From the NCBI GenBank assembly GCA_028293645.1, contig JAQGOK010000091.1:1-59784 (forward strand): a stretch of 59,784 nucleotides of DNA. The letters run 5' to 3'. A program made the position numbers and the translations under genes. Source of the DNA: Chthoniobacter sp. (GTDB lineage Bacteria; Verrucomicrobiota; Verrucomicrobiia; Chthoniobacterales; Chthoniobacteraceae). The notes below the pieces were generated by a model. That model searched no databases. It was not told where the DNA came from and saw only the letters and a program-made list of their open reading frames with translations. This document shows positions 7,664-18,300 of the stretch, one piece after another (position 1 is the first letter of the stretch; the number at the start of each line of letters is the position of its first letter).

Positions 7664-8146
7664 CTACGGCTGCCGACTTCGCTCCAGCGTCGCCGTTGTC
7701 GATTTCCCTGGCACGAGGGGCAGCAGCCGGATCTCCGAGCCGAGCCCTTGCAAAACACCGCGTTCCTCGGCGTTCAGCGTTTCCAGCGTGTAGTCGCCGC
7801 CTTTGGCATACACTTGCGGGCGAATGACGCGCAGCAGTTCCGTCACGCGCTCGTCCTCGAAGACGGTGACGTAATCCACACAAGCGAGTGCCGCGATCAC
7901 CTCGGCGCGATCGTCTTCAGAATTAATCGGCCGCCCCGGACCTTTCAACGCGCGCACGCCCGCGTCTCCATTGATGGCGACGAGCAAAGCGTCGCCGAGT
8001 GCGCGCGCCGCCTGGAGATAACGAACATGGCCGACGTGGAGCAGATCGAAGCAGCCATTGGTGAAGACGAGCCGCTGCCCACGGCCGGCAAACTCAGCCC
8101 GAAGAGCAGCGTATTCCCCCGGCAAAACGAGCTTTGGCATCGACAT
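7664..8146 (-). CDS. rfaE2: heptose 1-phosphate adenylyltransferase (RfaE2-type)
   Basis: A 160-residue nucleotidyltransferase of the RfaE domain II family, which makes ADP-D-glycero-beta-D-manno-heptose from the 1-phosphate and ATP for the LPS inner core. The HxGH motif is at residues 37-40 in TNGCFDLLHVGH, and the family motif GRPINSEDDR follows. Only the adenylyltransferase domain is present. In Escherichia it is fused to the heptose kinase as HldE, but a stand-alone form is common elsewhere, and the kinase is not in this window. A second in-frame ATG lies two codons inside the start. It converges on the LysR gene with an 8-base gap. Its presence suggests a heptose-containing LPS. Confidence 0.9.
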   Translation of the reverse strand: MSMPKLVLPGEYAALRAEFAGRGQRLVFTNGCFDLLHVGHVRYLQAARALGDALLVAINGDAGVRALKGPGRPINSEDDRAEVIAALACVDYVTVFEDERVTELLRVIRPQVYAKGGDYTLETLNAEERGVLQGLGSEIRLLPLVPGKSTTATLERSRQP

Positions 8147-8257
8147 GCGTGGCAGCTTATCGGCCGCGCGGGCATTGCCCAGTCCAACGAACGGGCGCGG
8201 CTCGCGGCGGCCCTTTCAGACCGAGCTTCCGCTTGCACACCCGCGGCACCGACCTCG

Positions 8258-11200
8258 CTACGGGACGACAATCGCCGTCGGATCGAAGCTCAGTTCCCCG
8301 GTCGAGGATTCTCCGAAGAAGAAACCCGCGCCGTAGTTGAGCTTCTGGAATACCGCGCCACTAAACGGAAGCGCCCGTCCGCTTGAGGGATCGCCTACGG
8401 AGCCCCTGAAGGTGCCGCTCCGGCCGTTCATCTTCATCTTCAGGCGCTGCGAGCGATCCACCACGACCGCGTTATTCGCCGTAAGCGTGGCGGAAATCGG
8501 GTCGAGCGGAGCCGCCAGATCGCTCTGGCCAAAGGAAAGCTGCGCGTTGCCCACCCGCTGTCCGAAGTCGAGCACCGGAATGCCCCGTGGCGGCGCATTG
8601 AAGTAGGAGCCACTCGCCCACACATCGGTGGCGAACGGAGCCGAGCCGGTTTTGCCGCGCACGCCGCCCGGCTTGCGCCAGCTCAGCGCGCCGCTGATGT
8701 CGCTCTCGCCGGGTCGATCTTCAAAGAAGAGGAAGCCGGAGATCACGCCTTGGGAGCGGTAAAGTTCGACGTGGAAGGGCCAGACACCGTCTTTGGAAAG
8801 TTGCACGCGCTGGCTGACTTTGGTGCCGTCCCCCAAGGTTCCCGCGAAGCGCCCGCTGCCGTCCGGTTTGACCACGAGCGAGCCACTGCCAAGACCGCCA
8901 GGTCCATTCACGCCGTCGCCAGCAGGCGAGATGAGGAGGGTGTAGGTGCCTGCCTGCGGCGCTGGATTATCTCGCTTATCGAAAACCGCGCGGTCCGCGA
9001 GGAGGTAGGAACCACCACCAAAATCGTCGGAGATGCTGCCATAGATCTGGTCGCTGCCTGAACTGACATCGAGCTGCAAGGAGAGGAAGAGATCGCCGAA
9101 GAATTTGCTCGCAACGACCACCGAAGCATAACCGGTTTCATCGAAGAACCCTTTGAATCGGAAGCTCTCCCCTTCGTAGATCAGCTTGCCGGTGAAGCGG
9201 CCGTCCTTGGACACCTTCACCAGAAACGAGCCGAGAAGGCCAGCCGCTCCGTCCACCGAGGAGACCAGACCGTGATAAGCTCCGAGGACGCCGGCGAATG
9301 GGTCGATCCTTCCAGTGAGGACCACATCGCCGCCACCACTGCTGAGGTAGGCGCCGACGGAGATTTGGTAAGTGGTATTCGCTTGAGCCTCGAAGGTGAC
9401 CAGGCTGGTCAGCCCTTTTCCGTCATCATCATTCAACTCGACCATCGAGAGCGCCTCCAAGGTCGTGCCGGTATAAACCGCAAGGATGGTATCGAAGGAA
9501 CTACCCGCCGTTTGGATCACCGCGGTGCCGGTCGCGGCAGGTGTCCACGTCCACCAGACCGTCCTTTCACCCGACAATTCAGGCTCGCCGAGCTCGCGTG
9601 TCGCGATCTCCGAATTACTCGTGTCCGAGAAATTGCCGATGCCGAGATCGCGCCGGGCCACAAAGCTGTCGTGCGGCAACTCACCGCCGCCACCGGGCCC
9701 GGACGAGAGCACGATCCCTCCCGAGCCCCCGCCATATCCGTCCACCGCAATAAGATAACTTTCGCCCGCGACCGCGCTGAAGGTCAGCTGGCTGGTGAGA
9801 CCGCCGGAGTCGTCGTTGCTCGCCACGATCCTCAATGCGCCGACACTTTCACCGACATAGACCGCGAGGAGGGTGTCGAAGTCGCTGCCACTGGTGTTCA
9901 TCGTGTAGCTGTCCGACTCCGGAGCGGTCCACCGCCACCAGACCGATTTCCCGCCCGCGTTGCCCGCGTGATTGGGCTCGCCCGCTTCCTTCGTTGCGGT
10001 GGTGTTCGAGCCGCTCACGACAAAGCCGGTTCCGTTCAGCGGCACCGCATTCGCGAAATTATCGTTGTCGGAACTCACATCGTTGTCCGCGATCGTCACT
10101 GTTGCCGAGGCGGGTAAGCCCGTGACGTAGCTCGGGCTTGGTCCGACGGCGATCACAACGGATTCACTCGCTTCGATGAAGGAATCGTCCACTGCGGTGA
10201 TCGGAATGTTCACCGTGGTCGACCCCGCGGGAATGTTAACGATCGTCGGCACCGCGCTGTAATCGGTGCCGTTGGTCGCCGAACCGCTGACGGTCAGGTT
10301 GATCTGCAATGCGGAGGCCGTCGCTTCGGTGCGGGAGATGCGCATGCTGCCGGTTTGCGCAGCACCCTCCGCGGTGGCAGGAACCGTGGATTCGATGGTC
10401 ACCACAGGGAGGGATGAGCTGGGCGCGCTGCCGTTCAGGACGAAGTTTCCGCTCGCCCCTCGATAACCATCGATGGCGACGAGATAGGTCACGCCTGCCG
10501 TCGCCTGGAAGGTCACCTGGCTGTTCACGCCGCCGCTGCCCACGGCGTCATCGTTGCTGGCAATCGGAGTCAACGAGGCGAGCGCGGTGCCGGTGTAGAT
10601 GGCGAGCAACGTATCAAACTGGCTCCCGAACGTATCGATGACCGTCGCGCCCGAAGTCGGGGCGAGCCATTGATACCAGACCGATTTGCCTCCGGTGATC
10701 GCGGCGTGGTTCGGCTCGCCAGGCTCCTTGGTGGAAGCCGCGGTTGAGCCTGCGGTTGAAAATGACGAGCCCGCGAGCGTGGCGCGCTGGGCGAAGTTGT
10801 CGTTGTTCGTCGTCGAGTCGTTATCAACGATCGAGACGCTCGCGGTCGCGGGTGCGCCCACAATGTAGTTGCTGCCTGGGGCCACGATGAGCGTGACCGT
10901 TTCCGTGAGCTCGGGCAGAAGATCATCGACCGGGGTGATCGTGAGGAGGGCAACGCTTTGCCCGGCGGGGATGGTCACGGGAGTCGAGAGCGCCGCGTAG
11001 TCGATGCCGGAAGCGGCGGAACCGGAGATCTGCACATTGATCGAGAGTTCTTCCGTGGTGCTGCCGGTGCGGCGAAGAGTAAACGATCCGGAGTCGCCCG
11101 AGGCTTCCCCGGCGCTGGAGTCGCTCGCTTCCACCGTGACGGCCGCGGCCGTGTCATTGTCCGCGATGGTCACGGTCGCGCTATCCGGGCTGCCCGTGAT

Positions 11201-13588
11201 GTATTGAGCGGCCGGGCTGACCGTGAGGATCACGGTTTCGGATTCCTCGGTGATGCTGTCGTCCGTCGGTGTAACGGTGAGCGTCGCCGCGGTGGCGCCT
11301 GCGGCAATGGTGACGGTGCTGGGCAGCGGGGTATAATCCGTGCCGCTGCCCGCCGTGCCGGTGCGAGCGAGATTCACGACCAGCGCGGTCGAGTTGCTGC
11401 CGACGCGGGAGACGGTAAACGCGCCGGTGTCACCGCCTTCACCGGAATTGCTGTCCGATGCTGCGACCGTGACCGTGGGCAGGATCGGCGCGGTGCCGCT
11501 GCCCTGGAGGGCGATCGTTCCCGAGGCATCGTTGTAGCCATCGACGGCAATCTGGTAAGCGACACCGGCCGTGGCGGTGAAAGTCACTTCGCTCGTCAAT
11601 CCGCCGCTCGCCGCATCGTCATTCGAGATGATCGACGTCAGCCCGCCGAGACTCGATCCTGTATAGATCGCGAGCAAAGTATCGAAGCTGCTGCCCAGCG
11701 TCTTCACCGTCACGGGGCCGGAAGCGGGAGCCGTCCAGGTCCACCAAACCGATCGGCCACCACGGTTGCTGGCGTGATTCGGCTCGCCCGGCTCTTTGGT
11801 CGCTTCGGTGCTCGAGCCGGTCTGCGCGAAGGAGGCGCCGTTCAACGGCAGGCGATCGAGAAAATCGTCGTTGGGAACGCTCGAAGGACCGTCACCATTC
11901 AGCACGATGTCGCCGGTCGCGCCGCCGAAGCCGTCCACGGCGATTCGATACGTCATCCCCTCCACCGCGGTGAACGACACACTGCTCCAGGTCACGCCGC
12001 CGGAGGCATTGTCATTGCTCGCCACCAGGTTCAGGCTGCCAACCGCCGAGCCGGTGTAAACGCCGAGCAGCGTATTGAAACCACTGCCTTCGGTCGTGAG
12101 GGTGACCGGGCCAGCAGCCTGCGCGGTCCACTTCCACCAAACCGATGCGCCGCCCGTGTTGCCGCCGTGGGTCGGCTCACCAGCTTCCTTGGTTGCACTA
12201 AGATTGCTCCCATCGACGACGAACCGGCTGCCCGGAATCTCGGTGGCACCTGCCAATGGGTCATTGATGGGTCGGGAGCTGGATCCGGTCAGGGCGTTCG
12301 AGAGATTCATCCGCGCGCCGGTCACGGAGCGCCCCGAAAACGCCGGCATGCGGTCGGCAGAATTGAAGAGCCGCTGGATGAGTTGCCGATACGTCTCGCC
12401 CGGAAAGCGCACCTTGAGCAGCGCCAGCGCGCCGGCCACCTGCGGTGTAGCCATCGAAGTGCCGGACTTTTCCCCATATGCGGAGTCGCTGGTGTGAATC
12501 GTTGAGAGAATATCCGAGCCCGGCGCCGCAATATCGACTGTGGTACGCCCGAAATTGGAGAAGTCCGAAAGGCCCTCGGTGCGCGTCGAGCTGGCGACGG
12601 AGATGACGTTATCCTGCGCGTAACCCGACGGGTAATTCGGATCAACGTCGTTGTCTTTGGATTCGTTTCCCGCGGCGGCGACGAAGATGATTCCCGCAGC
12701 TCTCGCAGAGGCGATCGCGTCGTTGAGCGCATTCGCGAAGCCGCCGCCTCCCCAGCTATTGCTGAGAATGTGGGCGCCTTTCGAAACGGCGTAGTTGATG
12801 CACTCGATTGCGTCGGAGGTGGAGCCTCCACCCACTGCGGGCAGGAATTTGCACGCCATGATCTGCACCCGCCAGGCCACGCCTGCGACACCCTTGCCGT
12901 TGTTGCCGACGCCGCCGATGGTCCCGGCGCAGTGGGTGCCGTGGCCATGATCATCCATGGGGTTGCCGGTGCCTGCGATCGCATTGATCCCGAAGACGTC
13001 ATCGACCAGGCCGTTGCCATCGTCATCGATCCCGTTCCCTGCCGTCTCGCCGGGATTGCGCCACATGTTGGCGGCAAGATCTTCGTGAGTGTAGCGCACG
13101 CCCGTATCGATCACCGCGACGATGATGTTGGGAGCATCGCGAAGGGTGTCCCAAGCCTCCGGCGCATCGATGTCTGCGTCGTTGGTCCCGCTGCGCTGGC
13201 CCGTATTGTGCAGACCCCAAAGCGACCCGTCAGTGTAGCGCGGGTCGTTGGGCGTCGCCGACGGATAGACGAGATAGTCCGGCTCGACGTATTCGACCTC
13301 ACCGCTGGCTTTGAGCTGGCGAATGGCGGCGGTGGCGGCTGCAGCGGAATTGAAATTCAGCACTTCGATGCCGCCCAGGCGGTCGTAGCGCCGATGCAGA
13401 CGTGCGCCGACACTCGTGCGAACCGCTTGTGCCTGCACAGGGGCTCCTTTGGCGGCGGCCTTGTATTTCACAATGATCCGGTCAGGCCGGACCGTGGCTT
13501 TCTCGGCGGCGAACCCTTGCTGGGAGGTGAAGGCGGAAGTCCACGCGAAGGCGAGGACCAGGAGCCGGAAGTGGCTGCGGCAGTTCAT
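8258..13588 (-). CDS. secreted subtilisin-like serine protease with Calx-beta and DPPC-like repeats
   Basis: A 1776-residue extracellular S8 protease. Order: signal peptide (1-28), I9-like prodomain (about 32-110), and catalytic domain (about 125-435) with D161 (AVIDTGVRYTHED), H216 (GHGTHCAGT), oxyanion N308 (AAAGNES) and S378 (SGTSMATPQVAGA). Five repeats of about 125 residues follow. Each has a T(K/R)E-GEP motif, a W-W/Y-W core and an LLAIYTG-like strand, as in bacterial pre-peptidase C-terminal domains. Three Calx-beta domains, ending ATVTIADND or similar, sit between them. The last 350 residues are a beta-rich region seen in other large verrucomicrobial exoproteins; it has no PEP-CTERM tail. 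It lies 45 bases downstream of a gene for a free-standing prodomain. The substrate is unknown; the beta-rich tail probably holds it on a surface or matrix. Confidence 0.95.
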   Translation of the reverse strand: MNCRSHFRLLVLAFAWTSAFTSQQGFAAEKATVRPDRIIVKYKAAAKGAPVQAQAVRTSVGARLHRRYDRLGGIEVLNFNSAAAATAAIRQLKASGEVEYVEPDYLVYPSATPNDPRYTDGSLWGLHNTGQRSGTNDADIDAPEAWDTLRDAPNIIVAVIDTGVRYTHEDLAANMWRNPGETAGNGIDDDGNGLVDDVFGINAIAGTGNPMDDHGHGTHCAGTIGGVGNNGKGVAGVAWRVQIMACKFLPAVGGGSTSDAIECINYAVSKGAHILSNSWGGGGFANALNDAIASARAAGIIFVAAAGNESKDNDVDPNYPSGYAQDNVISVASSTRTEGLSDFSNFGRTTVDIAAPGSDILSTIHTSDSAYGEKSGTSMATPQVAGALALLKVRFPGETYRQLIQRLFNSADRMPAFSGRSVTGARMNLSNALTGSSSRPINDPLAGATEIPGSRFVVDGSNLSATKEAGEPTHGGNTGGASVWWKWTAQAAGPVTLTTEGSGFNTLLGVYTGSAVGSLNLVASNDNASGGVTWSSVSFTAVEGMTYRIAVDGFGGATGDIVLNGDGPSSVPNDDFLDRLPLNGASFAQTGSSTEATKEPGEPNHASNRGGRSVWWTWTAPASGPVTVKTLGSSFDTLLAIYTGSSLGGLTSIISNDDAASGGLTSEVTFTATAGVAYQIAVDGYNDASGTIALQGSGTAPILPTVTVAASDSNSGEGGDTGAFTVSRVGSNSTALVVNLARTGTAGSGTDYTPLPSTVTIAAGATAATLTVTPTDDSITEESETVILTVSPAAQYITGSPDSATVTIADNDTAAAVTVEASDSSAGEASGDSGSFTLRRTGSTTEELSINVQISGSAASGIDYAALSTPVTIPAGQSVALLTITPVDDLLPELTETVTLIVAPGSNYIVGAPATASVSIVDNDSTTNNDNFAQRATLAGSSFSTAGSTAASTKEPGEPNHAAITGGKSVWYQWLAPTSGATVIDTFGSQFDTLLAIYTGTALASLTPIASNDDAVGSGGVNSQVTFQATAGVTYLVAIDGYRGASGNFVLNGSAPSSSLPVVTIESTVPATAEGAAQTGSMRISRTEATASALQINLTVSGSATNGTDYSAVPTIVNIPAGSTTVNIPITAVDDSFIEASESVVIAVGPSPSYVTGLPASATVTIADNDVSSDNDNFANAVPLNGTGFVVSGSNTTATKEAGEPNHAGNAGGKSVWWRWTAPESDSYTMNTSGSDFDTLLAVYVGESVGALRIVASNDDSGGLTSQLTFSAVAGESYLIAVDGYGGGSGGIVLSSGPGGGGELPHDSFVARRDLGIGNFSDTSNSEIATRELGEPELSGERTVWWTWTPAATGTAVIQTAGSSFDTILAVYTGTTLEALSMVELNDDDGKGLTSLVTFEAQANTTYQISVGAYLSSGGGDVVLTGRIDPFAGVLGAYHGLVSSVDGAAGLLGSFLVKVSKDGRFTGKLIYEGESFRFKGFFDETGYASVVVASKFFGDLFLSLQLDVSSGSDQIYGSISDDFGGGSYLLADRAVFDKRDNPAPQAGTYTLLISPAGDGVNGPGGLGSGSLVVKPDGSGRFAGTLGDGTKVSQRVQLSKDGVWPFHVELYRSQGVISGFLFFEDRPGESDISGALSWRKPGGVRGKTGSAPFATDVWASGSYFNAPPRGIPVLDFGQRVGNAQLSFGQSDLAAPLDPISATLTANNAVVVDRSQRLKMKMNGRSGTFRGSVGDPSSGRALPFSGAVFQKLNYGAGFFFGESSTGELSFDPTAIVVP

Positions 13589-13633
13589 AGGTAGAGTTCT
13601 TTAAGGGGGTTGGGGGAGAATGTTCCGCGTGCT

Positions 13634-14011
13634 TTACACCTCGGGCTTGCCGTCCAGCGCATGGACCACGCCATCGACTTCCGCATATTCGACCAGGCCG
13701 CTCTGCTGATAGCCCTTGATCAACATTGCCGCATCGTGCTTCGGAGGGAAAACCACGACTTCGGTGCGCTCCGCGCCACGAAGGACCTTGAGCAGCTTGC
13801 CGCCCAGGCGCTCATGCAAAGCTTTGCGCTCCGCCGGAGCGGCCTGGGCGTTGAACTTCACGATCAGCCGTGCGCCTTCTGTTGCCGGCCTTTGCGGCGC
13901 AGGATCGACGCCAGGGGATGCACCACCGAGGAGCAGGAGAGCGATAAGCCACCCGAATCCGAAGCCGTGCCACAACCGCCGACCCGCCACACGATTTGTC
14001 CGCCCACACAT
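13634..14011 (-). CDS. free-standing subtilase prodomain-like (I9-like) protein
   Basis: A 125-residue protein with an N-terminal membrane or signal segment (GFGWLIALLLLGGA). Its single small domain (ARLIVKF... GLVEYAEVDGVVHAL) matches the prodomain of the subtilase encoded next on the same strand (DRIIVKY... GEVEYVEPDYLVY): same strand-helix order, same Gly-Gly turn and same VEY(A/V)E end. S8 prodomains fold the protease and inhibit it until removed. A separate copy could therefore act in trans as chaperone or inhibitor. The ATG at 14011 is preferred; an in-frame TTG at 14047 would add 12 residues ahead of the basic region. There is no protease domain, and no frame connects it to the next gene, so it is not simply a split gene. 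Confidence 0.8.
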   Translation of the reverse strand: MCGRTNRVAGRRLWHGFGFGWLIALLLLGGASPGVDPAPQRPATEGARLIVKFNAQAAPAERKALHERLGGKLLKVLRGAERTEVVVFPPKHDAAMLIKGYQQSGLVEYAEVDGVVHALDGKPEV

Positions 14012-14134
14012 CGCAGGCAGATCAGCACAAGGCCAATGTCCCGTCAACGGTCGATTCTGGCATGCTGTAGATCGTCCGCCGGACAGCTTGCATCCTTGGC
14101 AAGTCGGGTCGGGTGACTACCCTCTGCCGCTTTC

Positions 14135-15244
14135 ATGAACGATCCCCGCTACGATCAACTCGCGTCTCAACTGACCGGTTTCTCCGTCGGCCTCGCAGCA
14201 GGCGAGCGGGTGCTCCTCGATTGCTTCGATGTGCCCGATGAGATGGCCGTTGCGCTGGTCCGCGCGGCGCGCAATCTGGGCGCGGTGCCCCTGGTCCAGG
14301 TGCATCACGCGCGGATTGCGCGGGAGCTTTGTCTCGGCGCCCAAGAGGAGCAGTTGGACGTGAGTTCCGCGATCCAGCTCGCGCAGATGAAGAAGATGCA
14401 CGCCTACATCGCGCTCCGCGGTGGACACAACATCACCGAGATGTCGGACGTGCCGAGCGATAAGATGAAGCTCGTCTCGAAGAAGATGAAGCCGGTGCTC
14501 GATTGGCGGGTGAAGAAAACAAAGTGGTGCGTCTTGCGCTGGCCGACGCCGAGCATGGCGCAATCCGCAGGGATGAGCACCGAAGCGTTCGAGGACTTCT
14601 TCTTCCGAGTCTGCACGCTTGATTATTCGCGCATGAAACCCGGCATGCAGGCGCTCAAAGCCGCGATGGAAGCGACCGATCGCGTGGAGATCAAAGGCCC
14701 CGGAACGGACCTGAGCTTTTCGATCAAAGGCATTAAAGCCATCCCGTGCGGCGGCACGCACAACATCCCGGACGGCGAGGTCTTCACGGCGCCGGTCAAG
14801 ACCTCGGTGCAAGGCGTGGTGAGCTATAACGCGCCGACGATTTACCAAGGGGTGGCGTTCGATAACGTGCGGTTGGAATTCCAGGATGGGAAGGTCGTGA
14901 ACGCGACTGCGAACAACTCCGAGAAGCTCAATCAAATCCTGGATAGCGACGCCGGCGCCCGGTTCATCGGCGAGTTCGCGATCGGCTTCAATCCGCACAT
15001 CATGGAGCCAATGCGGGACATCCTTTTCGACGAAAAGATCAACGGCTCGTTCCACTTCACTCCCGGCCAATGCTACGAGGAGACGGAGAATGGCAACCGC
15101 TCGCAGGTGCACTGGGACATGGTGAACATCCAGCGCGAGGATTACGGCGGCGGCACCATTCACTTCGATGGGAAGTTGATCCGCGAGAACGGCCGCTTTG
15201 TTCCGAAGGCCCTGCAGGCGTTGAATCCCGAGCGGCTGAACTAG
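14135..15244 (+). CDS. M29-family aminopeptidase
   Basis: A 369-residue metallo-aminopeptidase of the thermophilic M29 (AmpS/AmpT) family, which removes N-terminal residues from peptides in the cytoplasm. The metal-ligand series of the family can be traced: E215 ([10 protein letters not shown]), E280 ([10 protein letters not shown]), H307 (GSFHFTPG), H326 and D328 (SQVHWDMVN). The N-terminal half is the Rossmann-like region with [12 protein letters not shown]. There is no signal peptide. It starts 87 bases from the free-standing prodomain gene, divergently. It is somewhat shorter than the usual 400-410 residues, mainly before the first Glu. The substrate preference cannot be told. Confidence 0.88.
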   Translation: MNDPRYDQLASQLTGFSVGLAAGERVLLDCFDVPDEMAVALVRAARNLGAVPLVQVHHARIARELCLGAQEEQLDVSSAIQLAQMKKMHAYIALRGGHNITEMSDVPSDKMKLVSKKMKPVLDWRVKKTKWCVLRWPTPSMAQSAGMSTEAFEDFFFRVCTLDYSRMKPGMQALKAAMEATDRVEIKGPGTDLSFSIKGIKAIPCGGTHNIPDGEVFTAPVKTSVQGVVSYNAPTIYQGVAFDNVRLEFQDGKVVNATANNSEKLNQILDSDAGARFIGEFAIGFNPHIMEPMRDILFDEKINGSFHFTPGQCYEETENGNRSQVHWDMVNIQREDYGGGTIHFDGKLIRENGRFVPKALQALNPERLN

Positions 15245-15260
15245 CCTTTTGGAAGGTGCC

Positions 15261-15294
15261 AGCCTGAGCAAGCGGAGGGAACTCCGCTCAGGCT
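15261..15294. terminator. hairpin after the aminopeptidase gene
   Basis: AGCCTGA (15261-15267) pairs with TCAGGCT, and after a small bulge GCGGAG pairs with CTCCGC around a GGAA loop. It lies 16 bases after the stop codon. No T-tract follows, so it may be a weak or Rho-assisted terminator, or only an mRNA end structure. Confidence 0.35.
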
Positions 15295-15367
15295 GAGACG
15301 ACGGACGGCGCATCTCCCTCCTAACGGTTGACGCTCGTGCGGAGTTGACGTTGGGTCCCGCCGCGCC

Positions 15368-18300
15368 ATGCCGTTCCCCCGCACGCTCCCTTTCTTTCTA
15401 CTGGCAGTCGCCGCCAGCTCGCTCGCTGCGGCGCCACTGGATTTCAGCCGCGATGTGCAGCCGTTGCTCTCGGAGAACTGCTACCACTGTCACGGCCCGG
15501 ATGAAAAAGCCCGCAAAGCCAGGCTGCGGCTGGATACCCGGGAAGGCGCCTTCGGGAAAACTGAAGACGGCATCGCGGTAGTCGCTCCGGGAAACAGCGC
15601 CGGGAGCGAGCTCGTGACCCGGATTTTCAGCACGGACCCGGACGAGGTGATGCCATCGCCCAAGTCGCACCGCACCCTCAGCGAACCGCAGAAGCAACTC
15701 CTCAAGCGCTGGGTGGATGAAGGCGCGCCGTGGGCCGAGCACTGGTCGTTCGTCACTCCGAAACGGCCCGAAGTCCCCACCGTGGGCGAGCCCGGCCGCG
15801 GGCCAATCGACGCGTTCGTCCGTGCGCGCCTCGATCACGAGAAGCTCTCGCCTTCACCCGAAGCGCCCAAGGAAAAACTGATCCGCCGCGTCACGCTCGA
15901 TCTCACGGGCTTGCCGCCCACGCTGGAAGAGATCGACGCCTTTCTCGGGGACACCGGCGCCGATGCTTACGACCGTGTAGTCGATCGCCTGCTCGCCTCG
16001 CCACGCTACGGCGAACGCATGGTTTGGGATTGGCTCGATGCGGCGCGCTATGCGGATACGAACGGCTTCCAAGGCGACCCCGTGCGGACGATGTGGCCTT
16101 GGCGGGATTGGGCGGTGAAGGCGTTCAACACGAACATGCCGTTTGACCAGTTCACCATCGAGCAGCTCGCGGGCGATCTGCTGCCGAACGCGACGCGCGA
16201 CCAACGCCTTGCGACTGGGTTCAACCGCAACCACATGGTGAACAACGAGGGTGGCACGATCCCGGAGGAAAACCGCGTGAGCTATGTCGTCGATCGCGTC
16301 GATACCACGGCGACGGTTTGGCTGGGGCTGACCGTCGGTTGCGCCCGTTGTCACGATCACAAATTCGATCCGATCTCCCAGCGCGAATACTACCAGCTTT
16401 ACTCCTACTTCAATCAGCTCCCGGAGGGTGGTCTGGCCGACGCGTTCCCAATGGCCAAGCCGGTGATGTCGCTGGCAACGCCCGAGGAAGAGCAGCGCAT
16501 CGCCGAGCTGCAAATGAAAGCTGACGCAGCCCGCCAACGTCGGGACGAAACGGTCAAGCAGCTCACGGCGCGTCAGCCCGAATGGGAGCGGGAGACGCTG
16601 GCTGGTCTGGCGCAAACGGGCGAGCCGCAATGGACCGTGATCGAGCCCGGCGAGTTGTTTTCGGAGAAAGGTGCGACGTTGACGAAGCAGCCAGACCACT
16701 CGGTCATCGTGAGCGGCGCGAATCCGGCAACGGACGATTACGTCATCACTGCGCCCGGCCGGATGCGTGGCATCACCGCGTTCAAGATCGAAGCCTTGCC
16801 TGATGCGAGCTTTGTGAACGGCGGGCCGGGCCGCGCGGAGAACGGCAATTTCGCGCTCACCGAGTTGAAGATCCAAGGCGATGGAAAACCAGTTGAGCTC
16901 GCGGTGATCAGCGCCACGTTCGAACAGAAAGGCTGGTCTGCCGCCCAGGCGATCGACGGCAAAGCGGAAACGGGTTGGGCCGTGCAGCCGGAGTTTGGCA
17001 AGGAACACGTGGCGATCTTTGAGGCGCGCTCACCGGTCGGTTACGGCGGAGATCCGCTGCTTTCGATCCGCCTCGAACATCGCTCGCCGAATCTGCAACA
17101 CACACTCGGTCGGTTCCGCGTGTCCGTAACCAATGCATCGCCGGCACTTTTGCGGCCGATGCCGGACGACATCCGGTCCACGCTGGCCACCGCGGCCGAC
17201 CAGCGCACGCCGGAGCAGAAAAAGAAGCTGAGCGAATTCCATCTCGCTGCTTCCACCGAGCGCGCCGCGGCGCAAAAGGACGCTGACGAGACGAAGAAAG
17301 CCGTCGAAGAGGCGAACAAGGCGGTGCTCAAGGTCATGGTGATGGAAGACGCCGCGAAGCCTCGCGAGAACTTCATCCTCACCCGCGGCGAGTACGATCA
17401 ACACGGCGAAAAAGTGGCGCCCGGAACTCCGCACGTCCTGCCTTCCCTGCCCGCCGACGCCACATCGAATCGCCTCGCGCTCGCGCGGTGGCTGGTGACA
17501 CCGGACCATCCGCTTACCGCGCGCGTTACGGTGAACCGCTTTTGGGCGATGTTCTTCGGAACCGGCCTCGTCAAGACGGTCGAGGATTTCGGGCTCCAGG
17601 GAGAGAAGCCGTCTCATCCCGAACTGCTCGACTGGCTCGCCCTCGAATTCATCGAGACGGGTTGGAACGTGAAGCGGCTCGTGCGGACGATTGTCACCAG
17701 CGCGACGTATCGGCAGTCATCGGCAGTCTCCCCCGCCCTGCTCGAGCGCGATCCGGAAAATCGGCTGCTCGCCCGTGCGCCCCGGCATCGCTGGCCGAGC
17801 TGGATGCTGCGCGATCAAGCACTGGCCGCGGCGGGGCTTCTCGTGGAGAAACCCGGCGGGGCACCGGTGAAGGGTTACCAGCCGGACGGCGTCTGGGAGG
17901 AGGCGACCTTCGGTCAGATTAAATATGCGCAGGATCACGGTGACGCGCTCTACCGCCGCAGCCTCTACACTTTTTGGCGGCGGATCGTCGGGCCCACGAT
18001 GTTCTTTGATTCCTCCGCGCGGCAAACCTGCACCGTGCGCGCTTCGCAAACGAATACGCCGCTGCACGCGCTCACCACGCTCAACGATGTGACTTTCGTC
18101 GAAGCCGCGCGAGCGCTGGCCGAACGCGTCCTGAAACAGAGCGGTCCGGGTGATTCGGAGCGGTTGGTTTATGCGTTCCGGCTCTGCACCGGACGGATGC
18201 CGACAGAACGCGAGGCCGAGCTGCTAAGCGTGACGCTCCAACGTCTCCGCAGCCAATTCGGCGCCGACGCCAAGGGGGCGCAGCAACTCATCGCCGCGGG

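Noticed and set aside
8258-13588. Possible sequence repeats as a mobile element or CRISPR-like array in the subtilase gene
   Set aside because: The repeats are diverged protein domains of about 330-380 bases in one frame, not identical DNA repeats with spacers.
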